A DNA stretch of 21,569 bases, taken from Candidatus Heimdallarchaeota archaeon (GTDB lineage: Archaea; Asgardarchaeota; Heimdallarchaeia; Heimdallarchaeales; Heimdallarchaeaceae). This document shows, one piece after another, positions 15,986-21,569 of this stretch. Location: positions 1 to 21,569 of the forward strand of contig DAOVRE010000003.1 in assembly GCA_030628305.1 (NCBI GenBank), in the 5' to 3' direction. Numbering within the stretch: position 1 is the stretch's first letter; each line of letters starts with the position of its first letter. A program made the translations under genes and the position numbers. Under the pieces are notes generated by a model, which saw only the letters and a list, made by a program, of their open reading frames with translations, had not been told where the DNA came from and did no database searches.

Positions 15986-17023
15986 CTAGGGCTGTTTAAC
16001 AGATATGAGATAGTGCCCATTTTTTTTATTTACTTTAAAAACTGCATGAGTGAATTTTTGAATTAGTTCTATGTTTGTTTTGGTGTGATTAGTTAATCTA
16101 GCTGTTGTTATTGTTGAATTTCCTTCAGCTAAGGCCATGGGAACGATAAGTTGGTCAGCTGTATGAATGTCAACAGCCGCTGAGTCTTGCTCTAAGCTTT
16201 TCCATTGTCTCCAACACATTTTACCAACAGTTTCTGCCGTTAATGATTTTTCTCCTTGAACAAAACATCCCTTTGAAGTTCCCGTTGAATACTGATTTAC
16301 AACTGTTAAACCACTTCCAGGAGATATACTATCCACATAATTTATGTGAGGTACAGTGGTTACTGTTGATTTTGCTAATTTAACAAAAGAATCTAGCTGT
16401 CTTTCAGCCACCTTCCTTTTCTCAAGATGAGAGGAAGCTGTTGAAAAAATATGTATTTCTTCTAAAATGCCTTTTTCCGTTAAATTCAGTGGTAATATCT
16501 TATCATGGGAGCGAAATATAAAACAGGATTGCGCTCCACCTTTTGGAAAAAAACCATGTCGATCTATCTTTACATCGATTATTTTATTCATTTTTTCAAG
16601 AATTTTAAAAGTAACATTTGTGATGAATTCAATTGAAGGAGCCCATTTGCCATGAGTAGCTCCACCTTGTATGTTTAATCCTATTTCGACCTTCCTATTC
16701 AATGCATAATATTGAACTGCTTGAGCAACGAGAGATATACTTCCAGCTGTATTTATGTGCACAGCTGCTTCATTTCTTCTTTTTCCATATTGGTGAATAT
16801 ATACTTCCTTACTCCCCAACTCTGCACCAGCAATTTCAAAACCAGACAGTTGTCTTAAAGCATTTATTGCTTCAAGGTGTTGAACCCTTAAACCAGGATT
16901 TGATCTATTAGATCGTATATTAATCAGTTTTAAGGGAGAGCTAGCAGCTGCTGCCAATGCGACAGAAATGCGAACAACTGATCCGCCCCCTTCACCCATA
17001 GAACAATCTAAAACAATCAACAT
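15986..17023 (-). CDS. rtcA: RNA 3'-terminal phosphate cyclase
   Basis: A 345-aa enzyme that converts RNA 3'-phosphate to a 2',3'-cyclic phosphate through an adenylated histidine, used in RNA repair or processing. Signatures are the N-terminal LDCSMGEGGGSVVR, SNPGLRVQHLEAI, QGGATHGKWAPS, the region around RHGFFPKGGAQ (residues about 150-160) and the C-terminal HTADQLIVPMAL with the nucleophilic histidine. The ATG at 17023 fits the family N-terminus (M-L-I-V-L-D) and has a GTGA site 6-9 nt upstream; the in-frame GTG at 17032 is less likely. It sits 37 bp after rps9 inside the ribosomal gene run, in the position where rpoN is commonly found. Confidence 0.94.
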   Translation of the reverse strand: MLIVLDCSMGEGGGSVVRISVALAAAASSPLKLINIRSNRSNPGLRVQHLEAINALRQLSGFEIAGAELGSKEVYIHQYGKRRNEAAVHINTAGSISLVAQAVQYYALNRKVEIGLNIQGGATHGKWAPSIEFITNVTFKILEKMNKIIDVKIDRHGFFPKGGAQSCFIFRSHDKILPLNLTEKGILEEIHIFSTASSHLEKRKVAERQLDSFVKLAKSTVTTVPHINYVDSISPGSGLTVVNQYSTGTSKGCFVQGEKSLTAETVGKMCWRQWKSLEQDSAAVDIHTADQLIVPMALAEGNSTITTARLTNHTKTNIELIQKFTHAVFKVNKKNGHYLISVKQP

Positions 17024-17060
17024 TTTATTCACTTAAAATAAAATAATGGAAGGGAAAAAG

Positions 17061-17465
17061 TTATCGGTAGGATTTTTGAAATCTGGAACGTGAACTTTTC
17101 CCACCAAAATGTTTAGGTTCAGTTCTTCTTGGATCACCAGAAACAATTGTTTTATCATAAGCGACAAAAACTTCTTTTAAACCCATGTCATCAAAAAATT
17201 CGATTAAACCTCTTGCAATAGCCGTACGAACGGCTTCAGCTTGTCCCATAAATCCGCCTCCCTTTACTTTAACTTTGACATCCACAGAATCTCTTCTTTC
17301 ACCCCCCGCAAGTACGAATACTTCATTTATTTTTACTCGTTTCAGCTCATTGGGCAGAACTTCTAATGGAACACCATTTATTCTAACTCTTCCTTTTCCT
17401 TCTTTAATAGTTGCACGTGCAATTGCTGTTTTTCTCTTTCCAGACGATACAATAACTTTACCCAT
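17061..17465 (-). CDS. rps9: Small ribosomal subunit protein uS9
   Basis: A 134-aa protein whose C-terminal tail contacts P-site tRNA. It begins MGKVIVSSGKRKTAIARATI and contains GGGFMGQAEAVRTAIARGL. It ends in the conserved RRTEPKHFGGKSSRSRFQK plus SYR; the terminal arginine is the residue that touches tRNA in this family. The reading frame is open further upstream, but ATG at 17465 has a GGTGATT ribosome-binding site and gives the family length; the longer version would overlap rpl13. The gap to the rpl13 stop is 10 bp. Confidence 0.96.
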   Translation of the reverse strand: MGKVIVSSGKRKTAIARATIKEGKGRVRINGVPLEVLPNELKRVKINEVFVLAGGERRDSVDVKVKVKGGGFMGQAEAVRTAIARGLIEFFDDMGLKEVFVAYDKTIVSGDPRRTEPKHFGGKSSRSRFQKSYR

Positions 17466-17475
17466 ATTAATCACC

Positions 17476-17946
17476 TTATTCTTGCCAGCCAAACTCTTTA
17501 CATAGATTTCCAACAGTTGTCTTTTTGCAGTCCAGTTTGTTTGCATCAGCATACTTCGGTTTAATAATTTCTAAATTAGAAAACTCATCTGGAATTCCAA
17601 TATATGTTAACAGTCTATGATACGCATTTCTACCTTTGCTTTTTTTCCAAGGTAGCATTCCTCGAACAGTGCGTCGTACTAATCTATCAGGTCGTTTAGG
17701 ATGAAAAGGTCCTCTTCGGGGATTAGTTGCAGTGTGAATTTTGTGCATGTTTCTATACTCATTTAAAATTGAGTGTTTTTTACCAGAAATTATAGCATTT
17801 TCACAGTTTACAATATTTACTGCATAACCGTCTAGTAGATATTTTGCAACTTCAGAACATAAACGACCTAAAATCGCATTATCTGCATCAATTATAATTT
17901 TGGGAGTTACTAACTGTGTTACAACGTTTTTTCCAGTTTTTACCAT
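17476..17946 (-). CDS. rpl13: Large ribosomal subunit protein uL13
   Basis: A 156-aa protein. Typical uL13 features: IIDADNAILGRLCSEVAKYL (residues about 18-37), VNCENAIISGKK, and the basic RRGPFHPKRPDRLVRRTVRG followed by MLPWKK. An eleven-residue N-terminal extension precedes the core, within normal archaeal range. ATG preceded by GGTGA, 14 bp after rpl18e. Confidence 0.96.
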   Translation of the reverse strand: MVKTGKNVVTQLVTPKIIIDADNAILGRLCSEVAKYLLDGYAVNIVNCENAIISGKKHSILNEYRNMHKIHTATNPRRGPFHPKRPDRLVRRTVRGMLPWKKSKGRNAYHRLLTYIGIPDEFSNLEIIKPKYADANKLDCKKTTVGNLCKEFGWQE

Positions 17947-17960
17947 TTAATTCACCTTGA

Positions 17961-18326
17961 TTAGATTATTATTTTCATTTTACCAACTTCATGATTAGAT
18001 TCTAATAGTTCATGAATAGTAAGGAATTTACTTTTTGTTGCGTGTATTTTTTCCTTTGCTTGTTCAGTGGTTTTAAGAGCCACAATAGTTACAGGGTGAT
18101 CAAGTTTCCCTGAACTTAGAACTGAACCTGGAACAATAATAATATCATTTTCTTTTGAGTATCTACTTATTTTACTGAGATTAGTTGTGGCCCTTTTTCT
18201 TCTAGGTTTCTCTATTCTTTCAGCAATTGTTTTCCAAATGGAAACATTTGTTTCAGCTGATTTCTTCTTAAGCTGGTTAATTAACTGTATAATGTTTGGA
18301 TCTGTTGGTCCTGTTCTTCTTGGCAT
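17961..18326 (-). CDS. rpl18e: Large ribosomal subunit protein eL18
   Basis: A 121-aa archaeal/eukaryotic-specific large-subunit protein. It contains TDPNIIQLINQLKKKS, the basic KPRRKRATTNLSKI and the core IIVPGSVLSSGKLDHPVTIV (residues about 63-82). It lies 11 bp after rpoD with a GTGAG site before the ATG, in the conserved archaeal order rpoD-rpl18e-rpl13-rps9. Confidence 0.95.
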   Translation of the reverse strand: MPRRTGPTDPNIIQLINQLKKKSAETNVSIWKTIAERIEKPRRKRATTNLSKISRYSKENDIIIVPGSVLSSGKLDHPVTIVALKTTEQAKEKIHATKSKFLTIHELLESNHEVGKMKIII

Positions 18327-18337
18327 TTAAGCTCACT

Positions 18338-19171
18338 TCATTCTTTTTCTTCTTTTTCTAATAACGATGATTCTAATGTCTTTTTGAATTCGTCGATATT
18401 TGTGAGAAGTATTTCTCCTGTTTTAGAAAGTATTTTTGAAGGAGGAATACCGCTATTTGTTTCAAACGAAAAAATTACTTTGGAAGGGTCGCTTCCAATT
18501 TCAATGGCACCAGGTTCACAAAAATCAAGACAATAATTGCATAAGGTGCAACTTAAAGGATTGGTCACTTGAACTTCGTCCCCTACTTTTTGATATACTC
18601 CCCTGTAACAAGCATCTATACAAGCAAGACAGTTAGTACATTTACTCTTATTTATTTCTGGTATTGGGAATTCTTGATATCCCATTGCAGAAACTGGTTG
18701 CCATTTAGCGTGTTCTTTTCCAATTCCAAGTTGTGCCATACATTCCAATTCAAGTGCTTGATTTGGTCCTAATTTAACGATTGGAATCTTTGATGTTACA
18801 GGTTCTACTCCTTCTTGGGCTGATACAATATCACCACTGTAAACAACGGTTGTGGTTTGAGCATCTGTTTCTTTTGAGAGCATTAAAGTTACTGTGCATA
18901 AATTGCAACCAATTCCGCCACAATCACATTTGTCTCTGAAATTCAAATCGAGTTCATCAATATCATATTTTAAGGGGGTTAACCCTAATCTATGTGCAAT
19001 AAATTCATCAAAAAGTGGTGAAGTGTTTCGTAATACATAAACATCCTCAATTACTAATGATGGAACTTCAGCTAAAGCTAAACGTCTAAGAGCATTAGCG
19101 AAAGCTAATGAAACATCCGAAAGGATGAATTTGACCGAATTTGGAAATATTTCAACAAGCTCTATATCCAT
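18338..19171 (-). CDS. rpoD: DNA-directed RNA polymerase subunit D with ferredoxin-like domain
   Basis: At 277 aa, this is the archaeal counterpart of RPB3/bacterial alpha that scaffolds polymerase assembly with RpoL. The N-terminal dimerisation region holds LAFANALRRLALAEVPSLVI (residues 22-41). A four-cysteine cluster (Cys82, 84, 89, 92) follows, likely binding zinc. A ferredoxin-like insertion carries two complete Cx2Cx2Cx3C sets: Cys178/181/184/188 and Cys208/211/214/218, so two [4Fe-4S] clusters are predicted. The protein then returns to the dimerisation fold, with a charged C-terminus. Start ATG has GGTG 5 nt upstream. It is the first gene of this run here; rps13, rps4 and rps11, which usually precede it in archaea, are absent and a divergent small gene lies upstream. 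Confidence 0.96.
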   Translation of the reverse strand: MDIELVEIFPNSVKFILSDVSLAFANALRRLALAEVPSLVIEDVYVLRNTSPLFDEFIAHRLGLTPLKYDIDELDLNFRDKCDCGGIGCNLCTVTLMLSKETDAQTTTVVYSGDIVSAQEGVEPVTSKIPIVKLGPNQALELECMAQLGIGKEHAKWQPVSAMGYQEFPIPEINKSKCTNCLACIDACYRGVYQKVGDEVQVTNPLSCTLCNYCLDFCEPGAIEIGSDPSKVIFSFETNSGIPPSKILSKTGEILLTNIDEFKKTLESSLLEKEEKE

Positions 19172-19393
19172 AGTGGCACCTAGGAATGGTTTATACTATA
19201 TCGCACCGATTTATGATAATAAAAAAGGTTTTCCATACACAAGTATTTTAAATAATGTTTTGCTGAATGATTATGATTCTCAAATTTATCATTATAACAG
19301 CAATTTTACAAATGAGCGAGAAAATATAGTGGATGGAGGATATTTGCAACTGTGTTTTACTGAAGAGTGAAAGTTGAATGTGTGTTTTGTGGA

Positions 19394-19404
19394 GTTTAAA
19401 TAAC
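19394..19404 (+). promoter_or_regulatory. TATA-like element of the prepilin-like gene
   Basis: GTTTAAATAAC is centred about 30 bp before the ATG at 19430, predicting a start near 19425 and a very short leader. Confidence 0.4.
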
Positions 19405-19429
19405 AAACTTGAGTTAAATATTGAGAATT

Positions 19430-19606
19430 ATGTGGATGATATTTCAATTATTCAAAAGTTTCAGATTTAGTAAAAGGAGAGGATCCCCAATACTTGAGGA
19501 AATTTTACTCATTGGTATAGCTATCTTCATTTTCGCCATCATTTTTGGTGTGATTTTAAATCTAATTGATTGGTCTACTACCTCTATAGATGACTTGTTC
19601 AGCTAA
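19430..19606 (+). CDS. Small prepilin-like protein (class III signal peptide)
   Basis: A 58-aa protein with a recognisable archaeal type IV pilin/archaellin leader. A basic N-terminal region ends in SKRRG (residues 14-18), followed by SPILEEILLIGIAIFIFAII. Cleavage by a prepilin peptidase after Gly18 would leave Ser at +1 and Glu at +5 (Glu23), the standard arrangement, then a hydrophobic helix (about 25-46). Only about 12 residues (DWSTTSIDDLFS) follow the helix, so the mature protein would be about 40 aa, far shorter than ordinary pilins. ATG at 19430 is preferred to the upstream TTG (19421); ATG at 19436 is also possible. No pilus assembly genes are next to it. It could alternatively be a plain single-span membrane peptide. 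Confidence 0.6.
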   Translation: MWMIFQLFKSFRFSKRRGSPILEEILLIGIAIFIFAIIFGVILNLIDWSTTSIDDLFS

Positions 19607-19656
19607 AAAAAGAACTTGTAATCAGATAATGGAGATAACAAAAAATATTTTTTAGA

Positions 19657-19741
19657 TGGTGCGGAGAGGGAGATTCGAACTCCCGGACCACTAAGGACTA
19701 GATCCTCATTCTAGCGCCTTTGACCACTCGGCAATCTCCAC
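19657..19741 (-). tRNA. tRNA-Leu (anticodon GAG), CCA encoded
   Basis: A class II tRNA with a long variable arm. The acceptor stem GTGGAGA/TCTCCGC contains a U2-G71 wobble. The D arm starts GCCGAG, the anticodon stem is CTAGA/TCTAG with loop ATGAGGA (anticodon GAG, reading CUC), the T stem is GGGAG/CTCCC with loop TTCGAAT, the discriminator is A, and CCA is encoded. No intron. It is transcribed towards the small prepilin-like gene and away from cdc6. Confidence 0.94.
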
Positions 19742-19756
19742 ATGTTGTGAATAAAA

Positions 19757-19785
19757 CCGATAACGTTGATTTTTAACTTTATCGG
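19757..19785 (-). promoter_or_regulatory. tRNA-Leu promoter: TATA-like box inside an inverted repeat
   Basis: On the minus strand GTTAAAAATC (19768-19777) lies about 30 bp upstream of the tRNA-Leu 5' end and fits a TATA box. It is enclosed by a perfect 7-bp inverted repeat, CCGATAA (19757-19763) and TTATCGG (19779-19785), with a 15-bp spacer. Confidence 0.45.
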
Positions 19786-19953
19786 CACATGTTCAATATA
19801 ACACAACTGAGAATATACATTATAAAATGAATACTTACAATTCAAGCTTTGTTTTTATCAAATCTGAAAATTGTAACTAGGAACAAGGGAGCTTGATTAT
19901 AGACAAGTGTTAGGGTTGCTTTTGATTATCACTTTCAGAGATGTCTGTCTGCT

Positions 19954-19963
19954 AAATATAAAT
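19954..19963 (+). promoter_or_regulatory. TATA-like element of cdc6
   Basis: AAATATAAAT predicts a transcription start near 19985, about 11 nt before the ATG at 19996. No clear origin-recognition-box sequence was found between 19742 and 19995. Confidence 0.45.
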
Positions 19964-19995
19964 AGTAATTTCCCTTGGGTACAATCAGAGAGAGA

Positions 19996-21213
19996 ATGAT
20001 GCCTACATCCGACGAGGAATTTTTTAATTCCTTACTGAAAAAACCTACTGTATTCAAGAACATAAGTTGTTTATCCGTCACATATATCCCACCACACCTA
20101 CCACACAGGGAGGAGGAACTCAGAACTTTAGCGAAATATTTCAAAACAATTTTTGAAGAAAGAGATGAACCTTTAAGAAAAATAAGTATAACAGGACCAA
20201 CAGGTTCTGGTAAAACTACTTTAGCTAAACGGTTTGGTCAATTACTAGAAAATATTGATAAACAGAAAAATTTCCGTTTAGTTTACATCAATTGCCGAAT
20301 TTATAAAAGTCCTTATCTCATTATTAGCACATTAGCACGCCAGTTGAATAAGGCAATTCCACCACGAGGATATTCTTTTGAGGAACTACAAGACCTCTTG
20401 ATTCGTTTATTGGACTTCTATTCACAAAAAATATTGCTGATCTTGGATGAAGTTGATTATCTTATCTCACGTGCAGGAACAGATTTTCTCTATACTTTAT
20501 TAAGAATAAGCGAAATGACAACAAAACAATGGATATCTTATATTTTTATTGCTAGAAATCTAAACTTCATCCACAGTCTTGATGCAAGCACACAAAGTAG
20601 TTTTCAAACAAGTCACATATCATTAGATAGATATTCCGAAACAGATCTACGGGACATAATAAAATCTCGATCTGAATTAGCATTTTATGATGGGGTAATA
20701 ACAGAAGATGCTACAGAATTGATTGCTGACATTGCGAGTAAATTAGGAGATGCTCGTTATGCAATCGAATTGTTATGGGGTGCGGGTCAATGTGCAGATG
20801 ATGAGAATTCTCCAATTATCTATCCGGACCATGTAAGAAAAGCCAAAGGTTTAATTCATCCAGAAATCAGGAGAGAAGTTATTATTACTCTAACATTACA
20901 CCAAAAACTAGTTTTGTTAGCAACAATACGAAAACTGAAACATACAAAAAATGCATATATTTCAACAAATGATGCGATTAGCTCATACAAGCTACTATGT
21001 GAGGAACACAACGAAGATCCACGAAAACACACACAAATCTGGACATATTTGAAGGAGCTATCAAAGCAGGATATCATAAGCACAAAAATTTCAGGTGAAG
21101 GAATGCGAGGTAAAACCACGTTAATAAGCATTCCAGACATTTCCGTTGAAGCTATTGAAGAGTTCTTGGTTAAAACCATTGAAAATCAAAAGAAAACAAT
21201 AGAACACCAGTAA
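19996..21213 (+). CDS. cdc6: Orc1/Cdc6 replication initiator
   Basis: A 405-aa AAA+ initiator that binds archaeal replication origins and helps load the MCM helicase. The N-terminal HREEELRTLA is a family hallmark. Walker A GPTGSGKT is at residues 67-74, Walker B LLILDEVD ends at 154, the sensor 1 asparagine is about 188 (FIARNLNF), and the sensor 2 arginine is about 254 in GDARYAIELL. A C-terminal winged-helix domain starts near residue 285 (EVIITLTLHQKLVLLATIRK). The frame also opens from a TTG at 19975, but the doubled ATG at 19996/19999 fits the family length and the TATA position. A short winged-helix gene follows by 12 bp. Presence next to an A/T-rich interval makes a nearby origin possible, but no origin repeats were recognised. 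Confidence 0.94.
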   Translation: MMPTSDEEFFNSLLKKPTVFKNISCLSVTYIPPHLPHREEELRTLAKYFKTIFEERDEPLRKISITGPTGSGKTTLAKRFGQLLENIDKQKNFRLVYINCRIYKSPYLIISTLARQLNKAIPPRGYSFEELQDLLIRLLDFYSQKILLILDEVDYLISRAGTDFLYTLLRISEMTTKQWISYIFIARNLNFIHSLDASTQSSFQTSHISLDRYSETDLRDIIKSRSELAFYDGVITEDATELIADIASKLGDARYAIELLWGAGQCADDENSPIIYPDHVRKAKGLIHPEIRREVIITLTLHQKLVLLATIRKLKHTKNAYISTNDAISSYKLLCEEHNEDPRKHTQIWTYLKELSKQDIISTKISGEGMRGKTTLISIPDISVEAIEEFLVKTIENQKKTIEHQ

Positions 21214-21225
21214 AAGGGGAAAGAA

Positions 21226-21528
21226 ATGACAAATATTGGCAAAATAAAAGATACACAAAGACTCGCTGTTGAAGATGTTCTGTCATCAAGAGGCAGAGTT
21301 AGAATCCTAAAACTACTAGCAGAACTAGACGAGTTAAACGTATCTGCGATATCAAGAAACATAAATCTTAATCATTCATCGGTAAAAGGGCATTTAAAAT
21401 TTTTATGTAGAGCTGGACTTATCAGAGAAAAAAAATTTGGGCGGATTTTAATATATCAATACGATAGTGAAAATATCCTCGCATCATCTTTGAAGCAACT
21501 GTTTGCAGTATGGGAAGAAAAACAATAA
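21226..21528 (+). CDS. Winged helix-turn-helix transcriptional regulator (ArsR-like)
   Basis: A 100-aa single-domain DNA-binding protein. Residues about 14-34 (VEDVLSSRGRVRILKLLAEL) form the first helices. The helix-turn-helix is about 37-62 (VSAISRNINLNHSSVKGHLKFL) and the wing includes GLIREKKFGRILIYQY (about 65-80). No metal-binding cysteines, so metal sensing is not indicated. The ribosome-binding site GGGGAAAG is 3-10 nt before the ATG, 12 bp after cdc6, so the two are probably co-transcribed. Targets are unknown; autoregulation of the cdc6 operon is a reasonable guess. Confidence 0.88.
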   Translation: MTNIGKIKDTQRLAVEDVLSSRGRVRILKLLAELDELNVSAISRNINLNHSSVKGHLKFLCRAGLIREKKFGRILIYQYDSENILASSLKQLFAVWEEKQ

Positions 21529-21551
21529 CGAAGTAATTATAAAAGAAATGA

Positions 21552-21569
21552 TGGTGCCACGACCGGGAT
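21552..21569 (-). tRNA. 3' end of a tRNA gene (runs off the window)
   Basis: Read on the minus strand, the last 18 bases give the end of a T loop (AT), the T-stem 3' strand CCCGG, an acceptor 3' strand TCGTGGC, a discriminator A and an encoded CCA. All three complete tRNA genes in the window also encode CCA. The isotype cannot be told; the 5' acceptor strand should read GCCACGA or a wobble variant. Confidence 0.7.

Noticed and set aside
17185..17505. 106-codon plus-strand ORF antisense to rps9
   Set aside because: Complementary to conserved uS9 codons; no independent support.
19125..19370. Plus-strand 81-codon ORF overlapping the start of rpoD
   Set aside because: Its first third is antisense to the conserved rpoD N-terminus, the rest is Asn/Tyr-rich as expected of AT-rich noncoding DNA, and no ribosome-binding site or suitable promoter is seen.
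19742..19995. Replication origin upstream of cdc6
   Set aside because: The stretch is A/T-rich and adjacent to cdc6, but no repeated origin-recognition-box sequences were found, so it is not listed as an origin.
20856..21179. 107-codon minus-strand ORF antisense to cdc6
   Set aside because: Lies within the winged-helix domain of cdc6 and has no promoter or ribosome-binding site.

Overview
The window is AT-rich chromosomal DNA from an archaeon. Archaeal markers are RNA polymerase large subunit split into A' and A'', an RpoD carrying ferredoxin-type cysteine motifs, uL2/uL3/uL4/uL23 and eL18 in archaeal order, NOG1-type GTPase, PAC2-family protein, Orc1/Cdc6, an ADP-dependent sugar kinase, a BHB-position tRNA intron and TATA-type promoters. 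Several proteins read unusually close to eukaryotic versions (the hypusine loop of aIF5A, the uS12 core), so an Asgard (Promethearchaeota) host is plausible, but this is inference and not proven by the window.

Layout. 1-3169 (+): end of rpoA1, then rpoA2 and rps12, without the rpl30e/nusA genes that often lie between them. 3401-5529 (+): aIF5A, a tRNA-Ala(CGC) gene, and a SAMHD1/dGTPase-like HD phosphohydrolase that converges on a small unknown gene (5534-5926, -). 5927-6621 has no long gene but holds two or three very short ORFs with promoter-like sequence upstream. 6622-9567 (-): a large unknown protein with a degenerate nuclease-like C-terminus and an ADP-dependent glucokinase/phosphofructokinase. 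9745-11984 (+): trpS and a NOG1-like GTPase in tandem, followed by an intron-containing tRNA-Arg(CCG). 12148-19171 (-): a long translation/transcription cluster in transcript order rpoD, rpl18e, rpl13, rps9, rtcA, rpl3, rpl4, rpl23, rpl2, PAC2 gene. 19430-19606 (+): a tiny prepilin-like protein. 19657-19741 (-): tRNA-Leu(GAG). 19996-21528 (+): orc1/cdc6 and a winged-helix regulator. 21552-21569 (-): the 3' end of another tRNA running off the window.

Most of the window is core information-processing machinery. Translation genes in the clusters are linked by short gaps and Shine-Dalgarno-like GGTGA/GAGG sites, whereas several stand-alone genes have a TATA-like element about 20-25 bp before the start codon and no such site, suggesting leaderless transcripts; a doubled ATG is frequent among these. 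The points most worth checking are a tRNA-Ala gene that lacks the universal G3:U70 identity pair, the micro-ORF cluster at 6.0-6.5 kb, the 58-residue prepilin-like protein, and the unrecognised 466-residue protein. No complete new defence or mobile system was found.
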